Assembly: GCA_943912755.1 (NCBI GenBank)
Contig: CALTWF010000329.1
Span: 20,757-84,756 of the forward strand
DNA length: 64,000 nucleotides
Direction of reading: 5' to 3'
Source of the DNA: an uncultured Pseudomonas sp.
GTDB lineage: Bacteria > Pseudomonadota > Gammaproteobacteria > Pseudomonadales > Pseudomonadaceae
The notes under the pieces were generated by a model that was given only the letters and a program-made list of their open reading frames with translations, searched no databases and was not told where the DNA came from. A program made the position numbers and the translations under genes. Positions within the stretch are counted from its first letter, which is position 1. Every line of letters begins with the position of its first letter. This document shows positions 44,296 through 52,688 of this stretch, piece after piece.

Positions 44296-45024
44296 ATGCT
44301 TGATTCAATCCATAGCCTCAAAGATAAATTCAATTTCAAATTTTTAAGGCCATTTCATGGCCCGCACACTGTGGATGAAAGGGCTGATGAAGAACAATTC
44401 AAAATAAGAGTGAAAGAACGGCTTATAGCTGCAATAGTGAAAGGTGTTAATGCCTTACCGATTGTTGCAGCTTCAAAGCCGAACATTGATCCATTTGAAA
44501 TTGCTCATAAGGGCAATGGCTTCAATGTTCATAAGATTCAGTATTTGCGCCGTTCTGTTTATCATCGATCTGTTTTTTATCATATAACAAAAGAGTTTCC
44601 GATAACTTACACTGATGAAGCGGCGGCAATAATGGATGCTTTTTTTCAAGAAACAAAGCTTCAACAATGCGTTGAGGATTTATGTTCAAAACTAATCGAA
44701 TCCATGCCTGACGAAAAATTAGAGAATAAGGATGATGCCCAAGCGTATTTAAAGGCTGTATTCACAAATCGTTTGACAATGGAGCTTGAAGAATTCTTTG
44801 AAAAGAATCAGTTGTTGCTGTTGTGTGTAGCAAGAGGTGAAGGCGTCAAGGGCAGTAAAGTTTTTGAGATTCAGAAAAAAGGTGACTTGGAAGATGCTAC
44901 TGAAATAAGGAATTTATTAGATAAGCGCAATTACAAGAATCCAATTTTCCCCGACCAATACGAAAGTATGAGGAATCACTATAAACTTGAACGTGATGTA
45001 GAAGAAGAAAAGCCCTTTGAGTAG
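44296..45024 (+). CDS. Hypothetical protein
   Basis: 242 aa with a strong ribosome site (AAGGGGGTG), unlike the SD-less promoter-proximal genes, which suits its second position in an operon. It is helical and soluble and contains FYHITKEFPITYTDEAAAIM. No family is recognised. Confidence 0.65.
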   Translation: MLDSIHSLKDKFNFKFLRPFHGPHTVDERADEEQFKIRVKERLIAAIVKGVNALPIVAASKPNIDPFEIAHKGNGFNVHKIQYLRRSVYHRSVFYHITKEFPITYTDEAAAIMDAFFQETKLQQCVEDLCSKLIESMPDEKLENKDDAQAYLKAVFTNRLTMELEEFFEKNQLLLLCVARGEGVKGSKVFEIQKKGDLEDATEIRNLLDKRNYKNPIFPDQYESMRNHYKLERDVEEEKPFE

Positions 45025-45034
45025 GGCTTTATTT
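45009..45034. terminator. Bidirectional terminator
   Basis: AAAGCCC-TTTGAGTA-GGGCTTT stem overlapping the stop codon and shared by convergent genes. Confidence 0.75.
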
Positions 45035-45665
45035 ATAAAGGCATTTCGCTTGTCATGATTTCATATAGCTGATCAATTGAAGCCGGGTTTCCTGCGTTTT
45101 TAGCTGGTGGTAGATCCAAGATTTTCTTGGTCTTAGAATCTCGGTTTAGCTCTGCCTGCAAAGCCTTATCAGCTTCTGTCGAAGTGGCAGATAATCCCAC
45201 AAGCTCTGTTGGAAAACACATATTCAAAGCTCGTTTGATTGGAACTGCCATTTCTGTCTCATTTTCAAACATCATAATAATTTGAAGGCTGTCCATACTT
45301 TCCAGTTTTGAAGCTTTGATTTTGTCTGCGCCGCCTTCCTCTCTCAGTGCCTGAATATTTCTGACAAAATATGGATTTTTCTTTTTAGGTTCAAACAATG
45401 TAAATGGAAAAACTGAATATCGTTCTTCCATCAGCTTTATATAATGATAGAAAGGACTCCAGCCGGGATTGTCATTTATTCCGCCCCAAGCTGGACGGCC
45501 TAAATCCTTGTAAATCATTTCTTCAAAAATAGTTGGTGAGGCCATTTCAATAACTGAAAGGGATTGGTGAAATTCTCTAATTGCAGTGAATAAATTCCCG
45601 CTGATTTTGTTGCATGAGGATCTTAATTCGTTTTCCTGCACTTGAAATGATTTGTTTACTGTCAT
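45033..45665 (-). CDS. Hypothetical protein
   Basis: 210 aa from the ATG at 45665 (MTVNKSFQVQENEL). A GTG at 45,689 would begin inside the promoter, so it is rejected. Soluble, with WGGINDNPGWSPFYHYIKLM and a Lys-rich C-terminus. No family is recognised. Confidence 0.65.
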   Translation of the reverse strand: MTVNKSFQVQENELRSSCNKISGNLFTAIREFHQSLSVIEMASPTIFEEMIYKDLGRPAWGGINDNPGWSPFYHYIKLMEERYSVFPFTLFEPKKKNPYFVRNIQALREEGGADKIKASKLESMDSLQIIMMFENETEMAVPIKRALNMCFPTELVGLSATSTEADKALQAELNRDSKTKKILDLPPAKNAGNPASIDQLYEIMTSEMPL

Positions 45666-45674
45666 GATTTTTTT

Positions 45675-45700
45675 AGATTTGTTTTTCACATTATACCAAA
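45675..45700 (-). promoter_or_regulatory. Element promoter variant
   Basis: Minus-strand TTGGTATAATGTGAAAAACAAAT; -10 at 45,690-45,695. Confidence 0.65.
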
Positions 45701-45769
45701 AGGATCTGTTGAATCCGGGGCTTACTGGAGTTATAACCCTGATCCCTTTTCGTTCACAAGGATTGAGTG

Positions 45770-46246
45770 ATGTTCAAGAAAACCTTATGTGCTATGGCTT
45801 TTCTGGCCGCTGTGGGCCAGGTTCTGGCTGAACCGGCTGACTTCAAGGCGTATGCCGTTCCTGTCCAAAATGTAGTGCTGCAAGGCTCTCTGAGCGGTGC
45901 AAATGACCAGATCCGCCAGCGCTTGGCATGGGTCAAGACAAAGAAGCAAAAGCCTAATTTTGCTGGTCATTACGTCTTGGACAGCTTCGGGTGTGGCACT
46001 GGTTGCATGGCTTCGGCCATCGTAGATCTACGCACTGGGGCTGTGTATAGAGCGCCTTTCCATGAGCCTACCAACGGGGATAAGTCGTTCAGGGCTGATT
46101 CAAGGCTGGTCGAGTTCAGCAAATACGACTACTACAAGGCTAATTCGCCGGAAATGATGCAAGTGGATGGACTCGCTGAATGGGATGAAGGCAAAAAGGA
46201 ATTCAAGATTCTGAAACAGACAAAACCTTTTAAAATGCCTATGTGA
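45770..46246 (+). CDS. Secreted protein with GCGTGC motif
   Basis: 158 aa, signal peptide to about residue 20 (CAMAFLAAVGQVLA). It contains FAGHYVLDSFGCGTGCMASA, a motif I associate with small exported proteins of unknown function in proteobacteria. Ribosome site CAAGGATTG. It is richer in GC than its neighbours and lacks the element promoter, so it may be a recent passenger. Confidence 0.7.
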   Translation: MFKKTLCAMAFLAAVGQVLAEPADFKAYAVPVQNVVLQGSLSGANDQIRQRLAWVKTKKQKPNFAGHYVLDSFGCGTGCMASAIVDLRTGAVYRAPFHEPTNGDKSFRADSRLVEFSKYDYYKANSPEMMQVDGLAEWDEGKKEFKILKQTKPFKMPM

Positions 46247-46263
46247 TTAATTTTTCCAGCACA

Positions 46264-46286
46264 AAGCCCGCCTAAATGGCGGGTTT
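46264..46286 (+). terminator. Rho-independent terminator
   Basis: CCCGCC-TAAAT-GGCGGG stem followed by TTTCGTG. Confidence 0.6.
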
Positions 46287-46333
46287 CGTGTTTCTGAAAT
46301 GGTAAAATATGCACAACAACAAACATCTAATAT

Positions 46334-46630
46334 ATGACTGATTTAGTAACACGTCTTAATGACTCAAAGTTTTTGACTGCTGAAAGGGTCGGCGGGCGAA
46401 TTAAAATAAAGCTCGCTGTAACGATTCCAAAAGAAATTTATACCCGTATGGATTACAAAAGCCAGATAAAGAAAGTGGTTTGGCTTTACTCAAGGTCGGC
46501 TGGATCTTTGAAGTTGGGGATACTTATTCCTGATAATTCCGATAGCGAAACCATTATTTTCAATTATTTAGAAACTTTGTCTATTTTATTGGCTGAAAGG
46601 CAAATAACGTATGATATGATTAAAATATAA
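46334..46630 (+). CDS. Hypothetical small protein
   Basis: 98 aa, basic N-terminal half (RIKIKLAVTIPKEIYTRMDYK). A degenerate element promoter (TGGTAAAATATGCACAACAAC) lies 25 nt upstream; no Shine-Dalgarno. No family. Confidence 0.6.
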   Translation: MTDLVTRLNDSKFLTAERVGGRIKIKLAVTIPKEIYTRMDYKSQIKKVVWLYSRSAGSLKLGILIPDNSDSETIIFNYLETLSILLAERQITYDMIKI

Positions 46631-46645
46631 CCATTCATATAAACT

Positions 46646-47119
46646 ATGACTAAAAAAAATACATTTACAGATACAAACTTAAACATCATTGACTTGAAAG
46701 AAAAAAGAAAGGATTTAGTTAAAGCTCGCTTTAAGAAAGATCCTGCATTATCAGGAACTGAACCTTACGAATCTATCCGCAAATTGAATTTAAGAGGCGA
46801 TGTAGAAAAGATAAAAGAGATTGAAGCAAAGGTTTCAGCATATGAACAAGCTTGTGATTTGCTTTTCAAAACCGAATATCTTAATGACAAAGTTCAGTTT
46901 GATGAATTGTTTTCTGTGTTGCTTCAAGTTTACGAGCTTCACAATAAAGCATTAGGCTATTATTTAGAAGCTGACAGCATCGAACAAAAGCATAATTATG
47001 AACAAGCTGAAAAAGTAAAATCTGAAAAGGCTGAATTAAATCTTGTTAATAAAGAAGAAAAGCCAAAAGCGAAAAAAGTTTATCATAAACCACGCAAATT
47101 CACGTTTGATGAAAATTAA
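46646..47119 (+). CDS. Coiled-coil hypothetical protein
   Basis: 157 aa, highly charged and helical (EKIKEIEAKVSAYEQACDLL), with a basic C-terminus (EKPKAKKVYHKPRKFTFDEN). It follows the 98-aa gene by 15 nt. A DNA- or relaxosome-associated role is possible but unsupported. Confidence 0.6.
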   Translation: MTKKNTFTDTNLNIIDLKEKRKDLVKARFKKDPALSGTEPYESIRKLNLRGDVEKIKEIEAKVSAYEQACDLLFKTEYLNDKVQFDELFSVLLQVYELHNKALGYYLEADSIEQKHNYEQAEKVKSEKAELNLVNKEEKPKAKKVYHKPRKFTFDEN

Positions 47120-47186
47120 TGTGATACACTATTAGTAAGAAGTTGTTAATAAGTTTGTGGCAAACTAAATCTTCTTATAGTTCGAC

Positions 47187-47210
47187 AATCCACCTTTATG
47201 GTGGATTTGT
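47187..47210 (+). terminator. Rho-independent terminator
   Basis: AATCCACC-TTTAT-GGTGGATT stem. Confidence 0.65.
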
Positions 47211-47237
47211 TGTTTGTGCGGTTTGATTTTTTTGTAT

Positions 47238-47258
47238 GGTATAATTTTTAAACAACAT
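47238..47258 (+). promoter_or_regulatory. Element promoter
   Basis: TATGGTATAATTTTTAAACAACA; -10 at 47,240-47,245. Confidence 0.65.
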
Positions 47259-47269
47259 TTAAAAATACA

Positions 47270-47392
47270 ATGAATAAAAAACCATCCAAATACAAAAGAT
47301 CTGATACAGGGCTTTCAAATAAATCAGCCCTATCAGATGCAGAACATCAGATTTTATTAAAAATGAACGAGAAAAATAAAACCGCCAAATAG
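47270..47392 (+). CDS. Very small basic protein
   Basis: 40 aa from the ATG at 47270 (MNKKPSKYKRSDTGLSNKSA), basic, no membrane segment. It is flanked tightly by an element promoter and a terminator that overlaps its stop codon, which is what makes it credible as a gene. Confidence 0.55.
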   Translation: MNKKPSKYKRSDTGLSNKSALSDAEHQILLKMNEKNKTAK

Positions 47393-47406
47393 GCGGTTCT
47401 TTTTTT
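47380..47406. terminator. Rho-independent terminator shared by convergent genes
   Basis: AACCGCC-AAATA-GGCGGTT stem plus CTTTTTTT. Confidence 0.8.
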
Positions 47407-49582
47407 AGTCTGGTCTGATGCGATTTCGATTCACCTCCGCTTTTGGCGTCTTCTTCTGTTCCTCCTTCGGCTTGTCCTGCTGTGCATCCTTGGCCGGGGG
47501 TGTGGTGTTCTGTGCCGGTTTGGCTGGTTCAGGATCTGCAGCTGGCTTGGTGTCGTAAGGCACAAGAGACGCTGGAAGCTTGAAGCCTGCCATGTTGAAC
47601 AACTCAATGAGCCTTTCCCTCTCGACCTGGAGATCAGCCTTCGCCCTTTTGGCGATGGCTTCAAGGTCTTCGTTCGTTAGGGGTTTTAAGTCTTTTGGCA
47701 TAGCCCACAAAGCGGGCTGTGGTGCCCTGTGAAGGGCGTATAGCATTGCTGTGTATGCTGGCTTGCTGTCTATCGTTCTGTCCAGTTGGCGAGTGTGAAC
47801 AAGCTTCGTGGTCTTCTCAGATCCAGACGCTATGGCTGCATCAATCTTTTCAATGTTCTTCTTCAACGTGATGTTGTAGTGAGCTTCTTGAAGGTCTTTC
47901 AGCTTTTCAGCAACAACCAAAGTAGGCTTATAGTTCTTGACTGTTACGCCATTCAGCATGGCTTCGATGAAGAGGGCTTCTTGCATCTTGGCATTCGCTG
48001 GGCCAGTGAATTCGATTGTATTATCTCCCCTTGCAACAATTTCTTGGATAAGCGTTTTCACTGAACTTGCATTAGATTGCAGAAGCTCATATTCATGAGC
48101 GTCAATTCTTCTGAACATTTCTTTTGAATTGAATTTACTGATTACTGATGCGCCTTGAACGATTTGGTTGGTTAGCATTTTCTTGGCATGGTGCGCTAAT
48201 TTCATTCTGTTTAAGAATTGCTCAGTGGTTTCATTGTCGTCATATCTAAATTCAGAATATGGCGTATAGTCTGAATCGGTATATGATTTTCTGACCTTCT
48301 GGCTACCAGCAGATATTATAATATCGTTGCGTTTCAGCTTAATTCTTTCTTCAATGAGCTTGTTGATTGTTGAAATATCGCAGTCGAAAATTGATTTCAA
48401 TTCTTCTGATTTTGTGTCAATGCCAATCTTTTGAAGCGAAAGTTTTTCGTTTTGGTCGATGAAATACAATGACCATGAATATGAGCCAGCGCCTGATTTA
48501 TTTGGATAGATTTTCAAGCCGTTCTGTAAAAGAAGCCTGTTTAAATCCAGTATATTTAAATGGCTGTTTTGTCTGATGGTGTTCATTGCAAAAGGCAAAT
48601 GAGCAGACAAATCGACCTTGTGTTGTGATTTCTTGATGTTGAAGAATTCTTGTTTTTCTAATAGACGTTTCAAAGGTAAAGGCAATTTTTTGTAAGAGAC
48701 AAGCCTTTCAGGATTCTTGTTATCTAATAAGAAAATGTCTTTGCATATACCATTGACTCTATGAAATTTGATTCCTATGTCTGCAGCTTTTATTGCAGCT
48801 TCTACTTTTGTGAAATTGTAATTAACGTCATTGAATTTAGATTCGATAGCCGTTAATTGGTCTACAAGGTTCTTGTCTTTTTCGCTGATTTCCTGATCCC
48901 TAAGCTTGGTTTCCATTTGTTCAAGGAATGGATAATCTTTTTCACATTCATATTTAACGTCTTGAAATAAATCCAGCAAGCCACCTTCGTTTTTCTTGCC
49001 GATGTAGAACTTATTATAGTTGCCGTCTTTGTCGAAATGTCCAACGCTCATGTGTAGATGGGGGTTGCCGTCTTTAAGGTGAATATCTGCACGGTAGTAG
49101 AAATTTATGTCTTTTGACTTAGACATACGTTTGAGAATTCTTTCACCAACGTCATGCAGAAATTTTACTTTTTCGTCAGTCGAAAGGTCTTTTAATTCAG
49201 AATCTTTGCAAGAAATTATGAATCGGAAAAGGTCATTAGCTCCAGCATTCTTCTGTTTCTTGGAGCGGCATTCTGCATTGTAATTTGTAAGAAATTCAGC
49301 TTGTGAAAGAGCGTATTTGATTGCGTGTTCTTCGTATTCCTTAGCGCTTTGGAATGGTCGCAATTTATTTTCAATGGCTGGGTGAAGAACAGAAGTGACG
49401 ATGTTTGTTCTGCTATGTTCAACGCCTTTATGAGTGTCAATCCCATTTACAATACTTGGAGAAATTGTGTATTTGATCCATTTTGAAATGTTCGTTTTGC
49501 CATTGACGGTGTAACCAGAGCGTGCTGTTTCGCCGCTCTGTTTTTGTTTCTGTTTTGATTTATTCTTTGCATCAATTATCAT
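47405..49582 (-). CDS. HUH-type conjugative relaxase
   Basis: 725 aa. The histidine triad motif HLKDGNPHLH is at residues 168-177, following YYRADI, and FRFIIS (about 119-124) precedes it as the strand of the HUH fold. This is the MobA/VirD2-like nickase signature. The catalytic tyrosine is probably Y24 or Y38 but cannot be fixed. Residues ~490-555 look like an LPD7 segment. The C-terminal ~50 residues are Lys/Pro/Glu-rich and disordered. It would nick oriT and pilot DNA transfer. It is last in a three-gene minus-strand operon and overlaps the upstream gene by 11 nt. Confidence 0.8.
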   Translation of the reverse strand: MIIDAKNKSKQKQKQSGETARSGYTVNGKTNISKWIKYTISPSIVNGIDTHKGVEHSRTNIVTSVLHPAIENKLRPFQSAKEYEEHAIKYALSQAEFLTNYNAECRSKKQKNAGANDLFRFIISCKDSELKDLSTDEKVKFLHDVGERILKRMSKSKDINFYYRADIHLKDGNPHLHMSVGHFDKDGNYNKFYIGKKNEGGLLDLFQDVKYECEKDYPFLEQMETKLRDQEISEKDKNLVDQLTAIESKFNDVNYNFTKVEAAIKAADIGIKFHRVNGICKDIFLLDNKNPERLVSYKKLPLPLKRLLEKQEFFNIKKSQHKVDLSAHLPFAMNTIRQNSHLNILDLNRLLLQNGLKIYPNKSGAGSYSWSLYFIDQNEKLSLQKIGIDTKSEELKSIFDCDISTINKLIEERIKLKRNDIIISAGSQKVRKSYTDSDYTPYSEFRYDDNETTEQFLNRMKLAHHAKKMLTNQIVQGASVISKFNSKEMFRRIDAHEYELLQSNASSVKTLIQEIVARGDNTIEFTGPANAKMQEALFIEAMLNGVTVKNYKPTLVVAEKLKDLQEAHYNITLKKNIEKIDAAIASGSEKTTKLVHTRQLDRTIDSKPAYTAMLYALHRAPQPALWAMPKDLKPLTNEDLEAIAKRAKADLQVERERLIELFNMAGFKLPASLVPYDTKPAADPEPAKPAQNTTPPAKDAQQDKPKEEQKKTPKAEVNRNRIRPD

Positions 49583-50333
49583 TTTCCTTCTCGTTTGTGT
49601 TATCCAAAGCTCGCTTCAATACTTTTAAATTATCAGCGACTTTTGCATAACTTGGTTCATCTTTTTTGAATAGTGCATCGTTAATGTATTTGTTCAGGCT
49701 GTTGAATTGTTTGAAAATCTTTTCGTATGTTTCAAGCTTTGTTTTATCAGTCTCTGATATTTTCAAAGTCCTTGCATACACTTGAGTCTTTTCAAAAAGC
49801 GTGATTATTGCATCCATTAGCTTGTCATGCAGAGCCAGAACATTGTCTGTAACGTAGCTTGATTTGAATGTGATTCCTGTGTCTGTTTCTTTAATTTCTG
49901 CTTCCTTAATAAGCTCGTCTATTAAATCAAGAGAAGATGATTTATAGAATGGATCTGATTCTGAAATCATTGCGATAAACTTCAAGGCTGGCTCTGCAGA
50001 TTTATAATATTCAAGGATGTAATCTTTCAACTGATACGTCTTGCCATTTGATTGTAATGACACATGACCAACATTATTAAGCACCTGTGAAAAGTTATTT
50101 GTGTGGTTCACAATGATACGATTCAGCTTGTCAATTTCTTCCTTATAGTCGCCTTCGATTTCAATTCTGTTGGTCGTTACCACTTGATCTAATAATGCAG
50201 AAAACCCTTTTTTGCGGGCATACGTTTGACCTTTTTTCAAACGAACGAAACCGGCACGGTGGCCGATCTCGTTTACGATTTCCTTGAAACGCTTTGTGCA
50301 TCTAAGGTAATGCTTACCAGTGTATTCGCTCAT
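49572..50333 (-). CDS. Relaxosome accessory (MobC-like) protein
   Basis: 253 aa. The first ~45 residues (HYLRCTKRFKEIVNEIGHRAGFVRLKKGQTYARKKGFSALL) look like a basic, possibly ribbon-helix-helix, DNA-binding region. A long helical body with VNHTNNFSQVLNNVGH, a segment typical of MobC-like partners, follows. It sits immediately upstream of the relaxase and overlaps it, the usual place for an oriT-binding accessory protein. Confidence 0.65.
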   Translation of the reverse strand: MSEYTGKHYLRCTKRFKEIVNEIGHRAGFVRLKKGQTYARKKGFSALLDQVVTTNRIEIEGDYKEEIDKLNRIIVNHTNNFSQVLNNVGHVSLQSNGKTYQLKDYILEYYKSAEPALKFIAMISESDPFYKSSSLDLIDELIKEAEIKETDTGITFKSSYVTDNVLALHDKLMDAIITLFEKTQVYARTLKISETDKTKLETYEKIFKQFNSLNKYINDALFKKDEPSYAKVADNLKVLKRALDNTNEKENDN

Positions 50334-50806
50334 TATATTTCACCATTCTTTGATTTTAATTCGTCCTCCAGTTTGGAAATTCTTTCAAGCAAACTTCTGA
50401 TAGCTTCAGGTTGGTCTTTGTAAGATCTGGTCTTCAATAATCCGTTATTGGTTCTGATGGCTTCGTCTTTTTCTAACCCTGCAATCGTTTCGTTTATCTC
50501 AGAAATTTGTTCTTGCTTCTGTGAGGCTTGAAGATTATTCGCTGAGATTTTTGATTCATAATCTGAGATTTTTTCGTTTGGTAAAGCGATTTCAGATTTA
50601 TACTTTTCTATGAATTCGGCGTTACCACTTGAAAGGTAAGATTCATATTTATCAGCTATATCCGCTTTCAAAATCTTCTGTTTAGTAATGTCTGTTTTAA
50701 GAGAATTGATTGCATTCAATAAGTCCGAAAGGTCTTTTTCAAGATCGTTTCTGGTCTTGTTCAATTCATTTTTTGTTGCTGGTTTTTGGGTATTTAATTT
50801 AGTCAT
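50333..50806 (-). CDS. Coiled-coil protein, mobilisation operon
   Basis: 157 aa, almost entirely coiled coil (heptads from residue 15 to 150). First gene of the operon, overlapping the MobC-like gene by one base (ATGA-type). A role in the relaxosome is inferred from position. Confidence 0.65.
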   Translation of the reverse strand: MTKLNTQKPATKNELNKTRNDLEKDLSDLLNAINSLKTDITKQKILKADIADKYESYLSSGNAEFIEKYKSEIALPNEKISDYESKISANNLQASQKQEQISEINETIAGLEKDEAIRTNNGLLKTRSYKDQPEAIRSLLERISKLEDELKSKNGEI

Positions 50807-50817
50807 AATAATTAATA

Positions 50818-51315
50818 TTAGTTGTTTGATATAGTTATAGCATTTTTAAAATCGAATCTCTTGAAGAAGACAAAAATAATTCCGAGGAATAATAATTGGT
50901 GTGCTGTAAAGGCAAAAATTCTTTGCGGTATAGTGAAATCCATAGCGCAAATCAAGAGACTGAACAGCACCAGAAAGTATGAGAAGATGATTAGTTTCAG
51001 ATGGCTCAATGATGGGTAAATTTCGCCAAGTGCAAGGTTCCAGATTGGATCAGATGCAACGTATTCGTTTATCTTAACAGCCTGCTTTTCGACTTCGATT
51101 TGTTCAGCCTGAGCGACTGCCAGAGCACGTTTTGCTTTGGCCCTTGTAGCTGAGAAAGGGATACTTCCCTTGATGCTCTTAAGGTCGTTCTGAGCTTGCT
51201 TGATTGCGGTTTGATAGTCTTTCTGTGCCTGGAGTGCGTCTTTGTATTTCTTAGTTGAACGCACTTGATTAGCGATTTGCAGAAGACGAAAGTATGTCTT
51301 TATGTCTTGTATCAT
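50818..51315 (-). CDS. Membrane protein with N-terminal coiled coil
   Basis: 165 aa: basic helical N-terminal ~85 residues (KKYKDALQAQKDYQTAIKQA), then two membrane helices (LIIFSYFLVLFSLLICAM; FAFTAHQLLFLGIIFVFF). It ends 12 nt before the coiled-coil gene, and an element promoter variant lies between. It could anchor the mobilisation complex to the membrane. Confidence 0.65.
   Translation of the reverse strand: MIQDIKTYFRLLQIANQVRSTKKYKDALQAQKDYQTAIKQAQNDLKSIKGSIPFSATRAKAKRALAVAQAEQIEVEKQAVKINEYVASDPIWNLALGEIYPSLSHLKLIIFSYFLVLFSLLICAMDFTIPQRIFAFTAHQLLFLGIIFVFFKRFDFKNAITISNN
50822..50842 (-). promoter_or_regulatory. Element promoter (mobilisation operon)
   Basis: Minus-strand AATGCTATAACTATATCAAACAAC; -10 at 50,834-50,839. 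It overlaps the end of the preceding gene. Confidence 0.65.
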
Positions 51316-51327
51316 TTTAATTTGATT

Positions 51328-51352
51328 TGTTTTCTAATTGTATTGTAGCAAA
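51328..51352 (-). promoter_or_regulatory. Element promoter variant
   Basis: Minus-strand TTTGCTACAATACAATTAGAAAACAAAT; -10 TACAAT at 51,342-51,347. Confidence 0.6.
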
Positions 51353-51354
51353 TC

Positions 51355-51760
51355 AAATGCCGAAAACTTGCGGTATAAGTCAAAATAGCCTTGCGGTATA
51401 AGTAAACGGAGTGCGCCAAGCCATACTGTTATCCAGCAAAAGGAACTTTTGCGGTATAACGGTCCTTCCTCGCTTGCTTTTAAATGCTCTTAAAAAGAAA
51501 GTTTTTGATCTTCGCTTTTGGCCTTTGCTATACCGCAAAACGCTATACCGCAAGCTTATTGAGGGTCAGAAATGAAAAGAACTCACGCCTTTGGCGTCAA
51601 GGATCATTATTTTTGCGGTATAGCGAAATCGTATTTAAAGCTATTTGTGCTGAACCATTTATATTGATCCAGTCGATTCAAAATGCTCATGCTTCTATAT
51701 AAAAGGGAAAGAAGAATCTTTTTCAAAACAATCTCTACTTAACCATCAGATTAGATTTTT
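51355..51760. promoter_or_regulatory. Divergent intergenic hub with TTGCGGTATA boxes
   Basis: No credible gene in about 400 bp. It contains TTGCGGTATA at 51,368, 51,391, 51,449 and 51,613 (plus strand) and two inverted copies (TATACCGCAA) at 51,529-51,553. The first two are 23 bp apart and the inverted pair 15 bp apart. It separates the minus-strand mobilisation block from the plus-strand cassette block. It could be an operator cluster, a centromere or part of oriT. Confidence 0.7.
51575..51598 (+). repeat. 24-bp inverted repeat, copy B
   Basis: Identical over 24 bp to the reverse complement of 20,027-20,050. It lies inside the TTGCGGTATA hub. Confidence 0.85.
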
Positions 51761-51764
51761 CATC

Positions 51765-51790
51765 ATGCTATAATTAGGCTATAACAAATC
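51765..51790 (+). promoter_or_regulatory. Element promoter
   Basis: CATGCTATAATTAGGCTATAACAAAT; -10 at 51,769-51,774. Confidence 0.8.
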
Positions 51791-51798
51791 TAATTATC

Positions 51799-52095
51799 AT
51801 GATTGATGTATCATTATCACCAGAGCGCCATTTAATTTTTAAGACTCCAATTTCTGTTCATCCCGAGGCTTCAATGTCTGCTTTCTATGTAGTCATAGAT
51901 GCACCTTTTGAAGTGCGTAGAAACTTCCTTAAAGCTGTTCTTCACAACATGGCTGGACTCTCATACAGTGGCGTTTTCAAAGTCTATGATTCAGTCGTTG
52001 CAAGAGTCATTGTTGAATCGTTTATTAGAGACAACTGCACACCTGAAAGTAATCTGCATGGCTATTCAGATGGTCGAATCTATAAGCTGAATTGA
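51799..52095 (+). CDS. Hypothetical small protein
   Basis: 98 aa, soluble (MIDVSLSPERHLIFKTPISV). The leader is A/T-only with no Shine-Dalgarno. First unit of the plus-strand cassette block. No family. Confidence 0.65.
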   Translation: MIDVSLSPERHLIFKTPISVHPEASMSAFYVVIDAPFEVRRNFLKAVLHNMAGLSYSGVFKVYDSVVARVIVESFIRDNCTPESNLHGYSDGRIYKLN

Positions 52096-52150
52096 TTTGG
52101 AATCAGGTTCAAGAAGTCGCCAAGTGCGGCTTTTTTATTTTCAAAAATTC

Positions 52151-52191
52151 TTGCGGTATAGCGAATAAATTGAATAAAGAAATGGTATAAT
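52151..52191 (+). promoter_or_regulatory. Element promoter with activator-type box
   Basis: TTGCGGTATAGCG starts at 52,151, exactly 35 nt before the -10 TATAAT at 52,186-52,191. Confidence 0.75.
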
Positions 52192-52217
52192 TAAGCTATA
52201 ACAAATTATTATCTATT

Positions 52218-52562
52218 ATGAAAAATAAACTTAACTCCTCAGATTATAAACGAATAATTTTGCTGTTAGTTGTGTCTTCAGTTGCTACATACTATTGCTT
52301 ATCATATCTCGAAATGTTCGGCGCTTTTATTTACAATATTCAAGTCGATCTAATTAATGATTCACTTGCTGAAATGAGTTTTTTGATGAATAAACCAAAA
52401 CCCGAACCAACTTTCTTCACTCCCTTAATTGATTTCATTACAAATGAAACTTTCTGGAGACTTGTAGCAACTGTGGTTTGCATCGTGGCTGTTGAAGTAA
52501 GTATTGGCGCTATCATACTGGCATCAAAAAACAATGGATGTAAATCAAAAGAGCATGAATAA
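52218..52562 (+). CDS. Small membrane protein
   Basis: 114 aa with two helices (IILLLVVSSVATYYCLSYL; LVATVVCIVAVEVSIGAIIL) and an exposed loop between. SD-less leader. It could be a small transfer-channel subunit; function unknown. Confidence 0.65.
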   Translation: MKNKLNSSDYKRIILLLVVSSVATYYCLSYLEMFGAFIYNIQVDLINDSLAEMSFLMNKPKPEPTFFTPLIDFITNETFWRLVATVVCIVAVEVSIGAIILASKNNGCKSKEHE

Positions 52563-52584
52563 TATTAACGCCATAAAAACGAGA

Positions 52585-52610
52585 AGCCACCTGTTAAGGT
52601 GGTTTTTTTA
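52585..52610 (+). terminator. Rho-independent terminator
   Basis: GCCACC-TGTTAA-GGTGG stem with seven T. Confidence 0.75.
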
Positions 52611-52622
52611 TTTCAAAAATTC

Positions 52623-52663
52623 TTGCGGTATAGCGCAATTTATGAAATTGAAAATGCTATAAT
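52623..52663 (+). promoter_or_regulatory. Element promoter with activator-type box
   Basis: TTGCGGTATAGCG at 52,623, 35 nt before TATAAT at 52,658-52,663. Confidence 0.75.
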
Positions 52664-52688
52664 TAAGTATCAACAAATTTATATCATC

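Noticed and set aside
45666..45689. GTG at 45,689 as the start of the 45,033 gene
   Set aside because: It would overlap the transcription start region; the ATG at 45,665 gives the same leader length as in sister units.
51484..51702. 72-codon frame in the divergent hub
   Set aside because: It runs through the inverted boxes and the 24-bp repeat, has no start signal, and is better explained as regulatory DNA.
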